From positions 186,001-250,000 of the forward strand of contig NCSJ02000001.1 of assembly GCA_002812745.2 (NCBI GenBank): DNA of 64,000 nt, read 5' to 3'. The position numbers were made by a program, and so were the translations under genes. Each line of letters opens with the position of its first letter. The first letter of the stretch is position 1. Below are positions 45,108-55,439 of the stretch, one piece after another. Below the pieces are notes generated by a model. That model was not told where the DNA came from and made no database searches. It saw nothing but the letters and a program-made list of their open reading frames with translations. Origin of the DNA: Scytalidium lignicola (lineage: Eukaryota; Ascomycota; Leotiomycetes).

Positions 45108-46499
45108 CTATAATCGATTTACCCAATCGTACCCGGGGCATTTATAACCGTATAGTTTTTCTGGATCCTTAATTCCAGCATACCACTCCGTCCTGTTATT
45201 AAAAAACTCAGCTATAGCCGCTCTTACGCTATTAACCTTCGTTTCGTAATCATAATCATCCAATAACAATGCATCACTAATTTTGCTCAAATCCTTTGTC
45301 TCCGAAGGAGTAATGAGCCAATGGTAGCGTCGTCCTAGCTGAAATGCATTCTTAATAGATCCAGGTTCAAATTCAACCTCGTCAATTTGCCCACGACAAA
45401 TAAAGTATTCCTTACTTATATAACTTCGCCACTTCGGATCTAGATCTGATTTCCCTTCACCAAGATCATGCCATACCGTACAAACTAGTGAATTATGTAC
45501 CTTATCAAGTATCATAAAATCGATAAAAAATTCAGTATAGCAAAAGCAACATTGCGTTATCTTATGCGTTCGTGTTATGTCGTTAAAGTGACAATCCAGT
45601 ATTGCATCTGTCTGTCGTCTAAACTTATAAAATACCCTTATCCGTTCTGAACCTGTATTTATGGAAATATGGGCACATATATCTTTGCCCCACAAGAAAG
45701 GATGCCATTCCCTTAGAGGTGATGTCCATATTGTTTGACAGCGCAAATGTAATCTTCCATGATATATTTTAGCTAATGACCAGCTCCATTCTACAGTTGT
45801 TGAGTAGGGGAATCTCAACTCTTTTGGAGACAAAAGCTTTAAATACTTCGTGTAGTCCCGTCCCTGGCGATATCGTTTCATTGCCATACGAAATATTGTA
45901 GAGCTAAAATATGGATTGACTTCATGAACAACTCTCTCCAAATTGATATGGTTTTGAACGCATGTTTGCGTGGGATCATACGTGGGATCATACTCCCGTG
46001 GTTTAAAGCGATTAGGAGGATCCAGTCAAAACTCCGGAATATATCGAAGTACTTCTCGAAAGGTGACATGATGTAAGCAACGGCAGTACCGACAAATGAC
46101 GCTGTTAGGAAAATTATTCTCCATTAACAATAAGAAAGGATAAGACTGGGCACTGAACAAGTTTTCCATCAATGGTCGTAAATATTTCTGCTCGAGAATA
46201 TCATGCAAATATCGACATGTTAAGGATAAAGCAGCTGCTGATTCTGGTGGAAGTAACTTGACGATGCCGTAAATAAACTCTACCGGAAGCTTCGAGAGCC
46301 TTTCGGGTGGTGGAGGTATACATGATACACTGATTGTGGAAGCAGTTTCAGAACTTTCATCTTCTTGAGCATACCATTCTTTATCTACAAGCTCAAGTAT
46401 TCTATCGAAACTCGGGTAGGTAATTATTGGCTTCGGAGGAGGCTGTTTCTTTTGGCGAGATAATCCTAAGCTAGATAGAAGAGATTTAAGAATCTCCAT
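45108..46499 (-). pseudogene. F-box protein gene with one in-frame TGA
   Basis: One frame runs from ATG 46499 to the stop at 45108 (464 codons), broken only by TGA at 46028-46026. Residues ~66-110 form a clear F-box (LSKLPVEFIYGIVKLLPPES...LTCRYLHDIL), followed by a C-x2-C motif (CRYCRCLHH). After the TGA the same frame continues in convincing protein sequence (RFKPREYDPTYDPTQTCVQN...). A 12-bp tandem duplication (45969-45992) repeats the YDPT codons. No splice sites bracket the stop. It is either a recent nonsense mutation (for example CGA or TGG to TGA), a sequence error, or rarely a readthrough codon; the following bases are CTG. It is convergent with the decayed gene at 43.5-44.9 kb. Confidence 0.65.
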
Positions 46500-47456
46500 T
46501 CTGGGAAGTAGTATTTTTCCCAGACCGGTATGATGAACGTAGGATATTGCAAGTGAAGATAGGAAAAGCAGCCGGCACAGGGTGCACGTAAGGATAGACT
46601 AAATTTCAAGCTGATGTTAGCATAATAAACTTAGATAGTAGCATCAAAAAGCAAAGAAAAACATCTTATTATACTCTTGTAACTTATATTATTGCAGGTG
46701 ATTTATGCTTTATAAAATAATGCAAATAAAGCTATAGCAACGCTCTGTCCTTAGATAACTGTGCTTTTCCAGAAAATAATCTGAAAGCAATGCATAGTTT
46801 CTTAAGACTTTTCCTAGAATCGCTAGCGACACTTCCAGTGATAGCGTGACTTCAGTCGAAATCCAAACACCTGCTACGTAAGTACGTACAATAGGGTAAA
46901 GACTTAGAAGTTGGCAGTCTATATAAAAATTAGCTATTATACTACATTTAAAGATAACACNAAAAATTTCACAATATCAATGCTATGTAGGATGAGGCTT
47001 ACACGTTGAAGAGCCTTGGAATAAGCCTCTGAGATTAGGATGTAGATTTACCCAGAACCCAAGTGCAGTTCAACACTGCAACACAACACAACGAAACGAG
47101 ATCAAATATCAAACGCGCGACGTACGAATACACGTGTGAAGTACGCGCAAAGTTCCTGTCTGCGCAACCCAGCGCCGTGGCTTGAGCGACTTGGCCTTGA
47201 ACGCCGCCTTCCCCCATCTCCCCTGCCTCCTGTCCCCCGTAGTGTCCGGTGTCGGGCTCATTCAAACTCAACTCTCTCCTTACTGGTACTGTGGCCCAGG
47301 GGCTTCGAACCAACCTGACTTGTGCAGGACGCCTCTGTAGAGGGCTTCTTGTGCATGAAGCTCCTATATCTGCCCACCCCTTCGCTTTCGAGCACGCGGC
47401 TCTCTCCTGCGGCATGCAACCTTGCCTTCCTTCTTCTGTAAACCCTCTAGCTGCAA
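46500..47456. other. Divergent intergenic region between two decayed genes
   Basis: AT-rich to about 47000, then more GC-rich. An N is at 46962. Open frames at 47035-47415 and 47136-47569 on both strands show no family features. The downstream part is presumably the old promoter of the transporter. Confidence 0.45.
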
Positions 47457-48345
47457 ATGGCTATTCTGGACAAGTTCCATCGCGCCGTAGGCGGCGGCAT
47501 CTCAACGGCGAGGACAAGGGTGACCACCGCAGACCTTCCAGAACAGCCAGTGGAAATAAGAGGCTTTGAAGCGACAGAAAAACAAGATGAAGAAGCAAAG
47601 TCTGCTGAAGATGCGCAAACTGGAGTCAAGAAAATCGAAGCCGTGACTCTGGCCTGGTCGAAGAAGTCGCTGGCTGGAGTCTTGTCCTGTACGTTTTACC
47701 AACCCCCTTGTCTCTTGAGTATGCATATTCGCATTATACTTTTTGGCTCTGGCAGCACTGACGTGCTTTCTTCCCCATCTAGTATCTGGCTCCTGACACT
47801 GGTCAACAATTTCAAAGCAACCATTGTTGTCAGCTTGACTCCTTTCGCCACGAGCGATTGGCAGTCCCATTCGCTGTTAACCGTCATTGGCGTCGTGGCT
47901 AACTCCATGACGGCGGCGGTTTATATCCCCATGGCGAAGCTGTTGGACGTCTGGGGTAGGGCTGAGGGGTTCTTGCTGATGTTATGCCTCTGCACTCTGG
48001 ATGGCTGCGTCGAAGAACCTTTCTACTTATTACGCTACTCAAGTAAGGAAAAGATTCATTCAATTCCTTTATTCCTCTTTTTACCCTTTCATTTCTGAGA
48101 CAATTCACTTCTTCTAAAACCCATAGAACTTACATGAATTGGCAAGTCTTCTACTCCGTCGGCTTTGGAGGCCTCGCCTACAGTTGGGATGTGCTCGCTG
48201 CTGATGTGACCAACTTGAGAAATCGAGGCTTAGCATTCGCCTTACCTCCTCTCCAGCAGTGATCACTGCCTTCGCTGGATCAAAGGTCGCCGAGGGTTTC
48301 TATAACAATGTCAGCTCGGAATTAACTAAGTTGTCATCAATCAGT
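47457..48345 (+). pseudogene. Truncated siderophore-iron transporter (MirB/ARN-like MFS), several lesions
   Basis: The N-terminal third of a 14-TM siderophore transporter is recognisable: a charged leader ending KKIEAVTLAWSKKSLAGVL, then IWLLTLVNNFKATIV, TPFATSDWQSHSLLTVIGVV, IPMAKLLDVWGRAEGFLLM and VFYSVGFGGLAYSWDVLAAD. Several lesions are visible. The first intron (gtacgt...tctag) joins out of phase. A frame change lies between FLLMLCLCTL and the MAASKNLSTYYATQ-like stretch near 47995-48003. A one-base loss falls near 48241-48247 before the TSSP-like segment. The gene then ends abruptly after GFYNNVS near 48315, where ~350 residues should follow. The following DNA is AT-rich and carries a MITE end. 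MirB-type proteins import Fe-siderophore complexes; this copy cannot. Confidence 0.8.
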
Positions 48346-48577
48346 TAGACTTCACATAATTACATATTAAAATTCATCCTGCTACTGTAAATTCAGGTAC
48401 GATTCACTTCCCAAGATTTTTTTGCAGTGTGTAAAACACTAGAATATCTTTGCTAGTAAATTTCTTATTATATAGCACAAACTATAAATGCTAATTAAAT
48501 AATTAAACCAGAATCTACACATTTATTAAATACCAATCAAATAGTTAAATTACGAAATTTGAATAGATATATAATAT
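48346..48577. other. AT-rich DNA replacing the transporter's 3' part
   Basis: Very AT-rich, non-coding. It may be the interior or the lost left arm of the MITE whose right end is at 48578-48674. No left TIR is recognisable. Confidence 0.4.
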
Positions 48578-48674
48578 AATATTTGTTGAATTTGCTAGGG
48601 GTGATTTTGCTCAATTTTGCGGTAAAATTTGGTGGCCCGGTTGATGGGGTGGCCCGTTGGATAGGGATTTACGT
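48578..48674. mobile_element. MITE copy 3, right terminal arm
   Basis: Read as reverse complement from 48674 it begins ACGTAAATCCCTATCC and continues with GGGCCACC-type blocks, then AAATTTTACCGCAAAATTGAGCAAAATCA. This parallels the TIR of the copy at 40531-40955 (ACGTAATTCCC...GAAATTTAACAAAATCA). TA follows at 48675-48676. Only this end is clear. It lies just beyond the truncated transporter and may be connected with that truncation. Confidence 0.55.
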
Positions 48675-48834
48675 TATAGCCAGATAACCTTTAATTTAAC
48701 CTACAATAGTCTTTGCTTGCGTATAATAACTACTATAATCCGTGATCTTGTACTTGCTTAAGTTATCGGTAAAGTGACCAATGGTCNTTTTTTTCATCTT
48801 TAATTTCAAGTGAACTAATACTGTTATCTGGAGT

Positions 48835-50993
48835 TTAGTCTCCTGTAAGAGCTGCTAGAGCTGAGTGCCTTGCGTCATCAAAATCGATAGCCTAAATTAT
48901 TAGTCCATTAAGTCCAAGGTTGTTGGCATAGTTTATCTTGCCTTAAAAGGATTCGGCATTATCAAAACTATTGATACATTAGAGAATATTGCTAGGGATT
49001 GAGCGCTAACTAACGAAATCCAATTATTTTGACCATATACCGTGTAGTTGACTTGAGCGTCCTCGTCGTAATATGGTTTGGCGTTAGTGGACGCCAAAAT
49101 GTCGCCGATCTCTGCGTAACGCTCATCAGTATGTTAAAGAAGTGAAATTTATACGTTTTATTGAGTAATTTAAACTGAAACATAATTACGCACTCCAGAA
49201 TGGTTGGATTTACCTTTGTATGACAATATCCCGTCAGTTTGCGTGCATGGACCTTGATCTCCAGCACCACTGAATGGACACCTTACTTTCCAACAGTTAA
49301 GGTCTTCAAGTTTGAAAGATCGGCCATAAAAACCCATTCCTAGAACAATAGAGAAAGGATCAGTATCATTGCGCCAAAACTAAATGGATGTTAGCGCCAT
49401 GATTTTGGTATGTGACTTTTAACATACTGGATCTAATGCCAGATCAATTTCAGTTAAGCTTGTATGAGCAAGAACCTGGTTGCCGATAGGATTATCCCGG
49501 TCCTAAACGCCATGGAGATCATACTATAGCTATTAGCTGGAACNTTTTTTTAGCTTGATTAGAATAGTGAAGAGACTGACAGACATGAGGTTAATCCAGT
49601 CAACATATGTTGTCATGGCTTTGAGATCGAAATGTTGGAGGTACCAATAAGATGTTGGAGCTGTAAAGGTTACAATATAACTCTGCCCGCTGTTCTTTAT
49701 TGTAGTACGCAATTCCTTTAGCAGTTGGGTACAGTTGACCCCATCCTCTGGTCTGGGTAGCTTAGTCAGAACAAGCTTATAGAAATGGGGCTAATTTACT
49801 AACTGTCCTCCACGATCATTAGCCCCTGGATATTCCCAATCAAAGTCGACTCCTATTATGTATCAGTAGTCGGAATTTCAGTCTTCAGAAAGAAGATGCA
49901 TACCGTCAAACCCGCATTGGCTTTATTGTATGGTATTAGATCTGTTAAGAACGATAGGTATTTATAAACGAGCAATACTCAGGGAAAACTCACTAGAAAT
50001 CCAAGTAAATTTTTAATAAAGGTTTGCCGATTAGTTTCTGACGAGACTAGAGTCGAAAAGACGCTCTGGAATGTTCCTGGATCAGTGAAAGCCCAATCTC
50101 CCAAGGCAATCATTATCGTTATGTTGGGATTTCGAGTCTTCAAGTTAATAATTTGATCAAACATGTCAGGTGAGACTCCATCCATGTTGGTTATTTTAAA
50201 GTCATTGAGTGTGATGTATCCGAAAGCTAGAATAAGATGAGAGATCGATTCCACGGGTATCTCTTCAGGAGCCATGATACCGCAAGCGTGGGTTCCGCTA
50301 AATCCCTCATAGTATGCAACAATCTTCATCTGAGTGTTAGTTTCCTGAGATGACGGTATTGGCTGTGGGCAGTGGGATTGGCAACCATCCCCGCAAAAGT
50401 TCGAAGTAGTCTCACAGAAGCTTATTGAGAGCATTAGGCCTGAAATACGAAGTTTGAATGGAGTAGTTACCATATTGTGAACAGCAGACGTTCAGGGGAC
50501 ATCACTTTCCGGGAGGATCGGCATATTTACCACATTCTGCCTTCGCATCACAGTTTGACTGGCAACCGTCGCCGCAATATTGTGGCTCGTAACCGCACCA
50601 ACCACTGGAACCACAACAAGCTCCGTTCCCACATGGCTTGTCAGGTCCGCAAGTATATTCACCAGATGAGGATGAGGATGACCCCCCGCCTGTCTGACCA
50701 GGTGTGTTTGTTGATGTACTTTGACGACTTAAAAGGTCATGAGATAGCAAGATGTCTACGGCATCCCAGTTGCTAAAGTGAGCTTCATTTGCTATAGATG
50801 GTTCACCAGTGAGCACTTCATTCCCAGAAGTATGCTTCACATGTCGATGACCATGCCGATGCCGATTATGGTGAGTTGATGATTTCCCAGGCAAAGGGAG
50901 ACAAGTGAAAAGAAGAAGTAGAACCAGAATTCCCTTATGTGTGAACGAGTGGTAGTGCGGGCCGAGCCGCATAAGCGAGAGGAAAGACCTCAT
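48835..50993 (-). pseudogene. GH18 chitinase with hevein-type chitin-binding domains, multiple in-frame stops
   Basis: It starts at ATG 50993 with a hydrophobic signal-like stretch (GILVLLLLFTCLPLPG), a His-rich linker and a Ser-rich spacer. Next is a chitin-binding type-1 domain (CGPDKPCGNGACCGSSGWCG...CQSNC). After PPGK comes an in-frame TGA (50504-50502). A second hevein-like unit (CPLNVCCSQYG, FCGDGCQSHC) and a GH18 catalytic domain follow, spread over several introns: IVAYYEGF, MIALGDWAF, active-site FDG|VDFDWEYPGANDRGG near 49806-49920, GVWDRDNPIGN, GMGFYGRSF and CPFSGAGDQGPC. Three more stops interrupt the 3' end: TAA at 48945-48943, TAG replacing a Trp at 48894-48892, and TAA at 48837-48835. 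All fit single transitions. The architecture matches subgroup C, killer-toxin-like fungal chitinases. The catalytic D-x2-D-x-D-x-E is still readable, so decay is recent. Confidence 0.8.
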
Positions 50994-51019
50994 TCTGAGC
51001 AACACGTCTGCCACCAGAT

Positions 51020-52350
51020 TCTCTAATCTCTCTTCCAATAAGGTTTGAACTAGGATCTGACCGAGCCGCCTGAGGAGTAAAGCTGGACAGACCTTGATAT
51101 AAATGGCTGTCGCACTGGCGGTGCTCAGTGGGATGCGCCTCGCCGAGGATGGGTCTGTGGCTTGAGTGAATATAATGGCCATTTCCAGTCATCCTTATCC
51201 AAGACATCGTTTGCCGCCAGCATGGCGCCGAAGTAAGCTGGCTGAATCACGATATCTGGGGCACCGATCACACTAATTCGAGCACGGTCTGGCCGGGAGA
51301 CGATGGCCATTGGGCAAGCTACGACGACTTTGTCTACCAGCTGCTGCGAGACCTCTCACTCACAATGCCATCCAGGGATTTGTCTACGAGATCTGGAACG
51401 AGCCTGATATCAGTATATTCTGGAAAGGCAAGGGTGGAATGCAGCAATGGATTGACCTATACATCCGCACCTACAAGATCATCCGCTCTGACTTTCGCTT
51501 CGATGGCCTCAAGATTGGCGGCCCGAGCCTTGCGTTCCGCCCAACCCCCAACAACCTCTGGTGGACCGAATGGCTACGGCAGATTGCCGGCAATAACACC
51601 CCGGACGAGTACAACTACCATCTCGAGGGTGCCGCGAACGCTGTAGACAATGACCCATCTTACACTAACAGTAGTCTCGCGGCTCTGCTTACCACATACA
51701 ACTTACCCCAGAGGCAGGTTAATGTAAACGAATATACCGAGTTCATGGAGCAGGTACCTGCGTCTTACGCATGGTGGATTGCCCGTCTAGAACGCGTCAG
51801 CTTCATTAGTTTACTAGGTAACTAGCAGGGAGGTACTATCTTGCATGATCTGTTTGCCAATCTCTTGAGTATGTTCATTGCAGTTTTGTCTCTTTCTCTC
51901 ACCTTCTATATTCCTGCCCCTTGATTCCCTGTCGTAATTACATTGCTGATGATGCCCAATAACACTTTTCCAGCGAAATACTCCAACCCTCAGGACTATG
52001 CTGCTACCGATTATGCACCGGCGCCTGGCTACTGGGTATAACACTACTATACCACGAATATGACCGGCCATCGTGTTACAGTTGACCGCTCAGGCGACAC
52101 GCACCTAGATGTCTATGCCATAGTGGGAGATGATCGAGTCCGCCTCTTGGTGGGTTTAAAGCTGGTCACGGGCACTTGGTATGTGACTGTCGATGACCTT
52201 GAGGCTATCGGCCATCCTTCATCTGGCTCACTCTTCATTGATACGTGGAGGTTTGATGGATCTGACGTCTTTGCCGTTCAGGCGCCGCCCAGCTTTCGTA
52301 ACACGGTTTCGCATCTTTACTCTGGCGGTTCTGTATTTCCTATCTACTAG
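51020..52350 (+). pseudogene. Clan GH-A glycoside hydrolase (GH39-like), frameshifted and with two stops
   Basis: N-terminal family-like pieces appear near 51120-51215 (GAQWDA, GLSEYNGHFQSSLS) in a frame broken by TAA. Then DIWGTDHTNSSTVWPGDDG and DDFVYQLLRDLSLT (51250-51362) run into a one-base loss near 51360. The next frame has FVYEIWNEPDISIFWKGKGG, whose NEP motif carries the acid/base Glu of clan GH-A. It continues through NVNEYTEF to an in-frame TAG at 51823-51825, just before QGGTILHDLFANLL. A short intron (to ...TTTTCCAG, ~51972) follows, and a C-terminal beta domain (MTGHRVTVD..., GTWYVTVDDLEAIG) is broken by TAA at 52039-52041 before ending at 52350. A secreted polysaccharide- or glycoside-degrading enzyme is implied. 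The family name is from resemblance only. It is divergent from the chitinase with almost no space between. Confidence 0.7.
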
Positions 52351-53610
52351 ATAGATAATCATACAGCTTGGGCGTTCGAGTTCAAAATCAGCTCATGAGA
52401 CATGTAGTTAAACTCTCTTGATATATATGTAAACACATTCTTGATAACTAATTTATTCCAAATCCTGATGGCGTACCCCCCTCTAAAAAAACTTAGAAGT
52501 GTTCTTCTTGTAGCCTAGTAATTAGGATTGACTGAGAAGCTTTCCTCTTCTCTGCATATTTCATATAGCCACTAAAGCCTGCCATCTCAAGCTTAGTAAT
52601 GGGATTTAATACTAATGAAAAAATAAGTTGATAGAGTCTTTAAGCTAGCATCCGATGTCTAGTTTTAAGATTACAGAGCAACAAGATCCCGTGTTTATTA
52701 TGTTTTACATCCAACATGATTCTCGTTCTACCTGTGTATCCAGTTCACCAGTTATATCTCTATGATAAAAAGGAGTCCGTACAGCGCTGGCTATAAAGGA
52801 GGTTAGAAATAAGGCCTTCTCTAAATGAACACTTGTAAGCAGCTGATACGGCTCAAAATGGTGGGAAAGTGAAATTGGCCGTTCGAGCAAGCTTTGCTGT
52901 GAACTTCTGTCTTTTCATCACCCAACTTTATGCGGTGATGTTTACAGAGTCGCTTTCACTCTTCGCAACGACGGCTGATGCTTTTATGGACTTGATGTCA
53001 TCTGTTCGGTGTTCGGTCTTGGTGGAGTGACGAAGGGACCCCGACAGCCGAACGTTGAGCCGGCCGGGATTCACACCCTATTGGCTGTTTCTGATACCTG
53101 TTTTATCTTTAGATATTTCTCTTATAATGATACTTTTGAATCTAAGCACAGTGAGAAGCTTTATGTGTCCTTGCGTATCCTTATTTTATTTTTATTATCG
53201 GAAATTATGATGTCAGCATAACTATTTATGTACTCATACGGAGGAATTGTTTTGGCAACTTACTCCTACCAAATACAAGGGTGCAGGTAATTAGTTGAAA
53301 AGGCCGATTAACCGATTAGATCTTTTTCTCGTCAGCGCTCGTGGTCATCGTTAATGCAGGACTCCATTTCATGGATTTAGTTACAAGATCGCGCATTAAA
53401 TCCGCATCAGAGACCCATTAATTCTTCCACCTTGAACTGATTAGTGATAACCTCGGTGTAATGATTAAGTAAGCTGCTTGCAACAGTTTTTGATTACGTA
53501 TGACCACAGGAAGAATAAGACGTCATATCAGATCTTGTATAAAAGGAGCCAACATTCATAGTGCTAATGTATTTACTATTCGCTAATCTTATTAATACAG
53601 TCCAGAATTT
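52351..53610. other. Intergenic, AT-rich
   Basis: 1.26 kb with no supported gene. Short frames at 52705-52890 and 53009-53221 have no features. A GC-richer island lies at 53020-53090. The right end is the promoter of the hydrolase gene. Confidence 0.45.
53538..53545 (+). promoter_or_regulatory. TATA box of the alpha/beta hydrolase gene
   Basis: TATAAAAG lies 66-73 bp upstream of the ATG at 53611, a normal position for a fungal TATA element. Confidence 0.5.
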
Positions 53611-54492
53611 ATGTGGGATAACAGAGTTATGGAGTCAACATGGCAATCACAGCATCTTGAATCAGGAATTCGAATGATTACAGGAGGAAGTGGAACACCA
53701 GTGGTACTTGTTCCAGGATGGCCAGAAACTGCAGAAGCTTACAGTGACCTTTTCATGGCCCTCTCTAAAGACCATCGATTCTTCGTTTTGGATCCACCAG
53801 GTCTGGGTGAATCATCGCCTTCTACCACTGGTTACGATACTGGAGAAATTAGTAAGATCCTAGCTGAATCTCTTCATAAAGTTATCCAAGAGCCATACCA
53901 TCTTGTCGGACATGATGTTGGATCTTGGATTGTATATCCTTGGGCTGCTCAATTCCCCTCTAGGATCAAAAGCTTGACTATCCTAGATGGTGCAATACCT
54001 GGGCTGGGTCCACGTCTGCCATACCCTCTACCGTTTGAGGCGAATATCAAGCTATGGCAATTCTCTTTTAATGCTCTACCAGAACTTCCAGAGATACTTA
54101 CACAAGGTCGCGAAAGAGAACTCCTTACTTGGATCTTCAAGCATAAGACAGAACATCCTGAGAAATTCCCTCAGACAAGAATTGAGCATTATATCCAAAA
54201 TTACGCCAAACCAGGAGCGATGAGCCGTGGTTTTGAGTACTATCGTGCAGTCGCTAAAAGCTCAGAACAAAACGTCGAATTTGCAAAGATCAAGTTGGAA
54301 ATGCCTGTGTTGGCGTTTGGGGGAAAGAGTTCGGCAGGAGGGAGCATCCTGGCCATAGCAAACATTGTTGCGGACGATGTGCAAGGTGGCGTGATAGAAG
54401 ACTGTGGCCACTTTGTGATGGAGGAACAACCAGAATATCTGGCTGAGAGGCTGGTTAATTTCTTTAAAGATGTTGAGAGCCGTATTCATTAA
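53611..54492 (+). CDS. Alpha/beta hydrolase, epoxide hydrolase/haloalkane dehalogenase type
   Basis: A 293-residue intronless alpha/beta hydrolase. The nucleophile elbow is GHDVGSW with Asp102, not Ser. This points to the epoxide hydrolase/dehalogenase branch, which forms an alkyl-enzyme ester. The oxyanion motif is PGWP (35-38) where H-G-x-P is usual. DPPGLGESS follows the third strand, and the catalytic His is H267 in EDCGHFVMEEQPEYLAERL. The acid partner is less clear. The cap domain lies around 135-225. The ATG at 53611 has a TATA box at good spacing; ATG 53629 (MESTWQSQ) is also possible. No signal peptide, so intracellular. It is an intact gene between decayed neighbours and could detoxify epoxides or act in natural-product metabolism; no partner genes are seen. 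Confidence 0.88.
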   Translation: MWDNRVMESTWQSQHLESGIRMITGGSGTPVVLVPGWPETAEAYSDLFMALSKDHRFFVLDPPGLGESSPSTTGYDTGEISKILAESLHKVIQEPYHLVGHDVGSWIVYPWAAQFPSRIKSLTILDGAIPGLGPRLPYPLPFEANIKLWQFSFNALPELPEILTQGRERELLTWIFKHKTEHPEKFPQTRIEHYIQNYAKPGAMSRGFEYYRAVAKSSEQNVEFAKIKLEMPVLAFGGKSSAGGSILAIANIVADDVQGGVIEDCGHFVMEEQPEYLAERLVNFFKDVESRIH

Positions 54493-55439
54493 ATAGCTGT
54501 ATTATTGTTATTATTCTTATTATTGTTCTGGAATGTTGGTCACATGCTTGAGGGCCTGATTTGATCCAAATTTTCATTTCTGTATCTTGATGTAATAAAT
54601 TAGTTGAGAAGGATCATATCTCTCAATCCTTCTAACCAGTCCCTATGATATGACCATGTGCGATTCCAATACCTCTCTGCCGAGAGAAGGGCATTGATCC
54701 GCGATTCCATAAAAATAAGCAAAGAGGTAGCAAGTATTTTATGTCTAACTCTGTAGATGTATTTTTCTGTAATAACTTCTAATAACAGATTAGCAAATGG
54801 AAATTTATAACATAAGATGAGGTTTTATTCTCTTCTAAGAAGCAGGATGGTTTGCTAGTTATTTAACAAACAGATGCAGCAAACGGTACAAGAGGCCCCA
54901 AAGCTCAATGAACAAGAGAACTAGTCAGAAATATAGGATACAACTATCCCCTATCTGCTTCGAGCTATAACATACTATAACAAACATTATATAGGATTTG
55001 GTAATAGACAATAAATTGAATAATATAAATTGTAGGATAGATTTTATCATAAGATATACAAGCAACAAAACACTCATACACTTCCTAATTCCCTTACCAT
55101 AATTTTTCCAACAGTAAGGTTAAAAAAATTATCGACAGACGCCAGCTTTACTAAACTAATTCGCTGGTGTTTGAACCCTTTTAAGCTTTGTCTAGCTTCA
55201 TTAAGGTGCCCTAACCTATGGCGACACCTATTTCTGTTCATCCGTCGGCCGAACCTCAATCGATGTAAAGCTTTGTCTGGCTTATAGCAAATGACTTCTA
55301 CTACACCATGTGGCTTTGATTCACCTGGCAGTTCAAATCAAAGCACCAAACTCCATCTCGCTTTCCTTGTGCATGCGCTTCCACCAACTACGAGATAACA
55401 AATAAATGAAAGAGGTCGTTAAGGGCATTGCTACTTCCT
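54493..55439. other. Intergenic, AT-rich
   Basis: About 950 bp without a supported gene. A 61-codon minus-strand frame (55074-55259) is unremarkable. If the ankyrin gene has additional 5' exons they would be here, but I cannot identify them. Confidence 0.45.
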
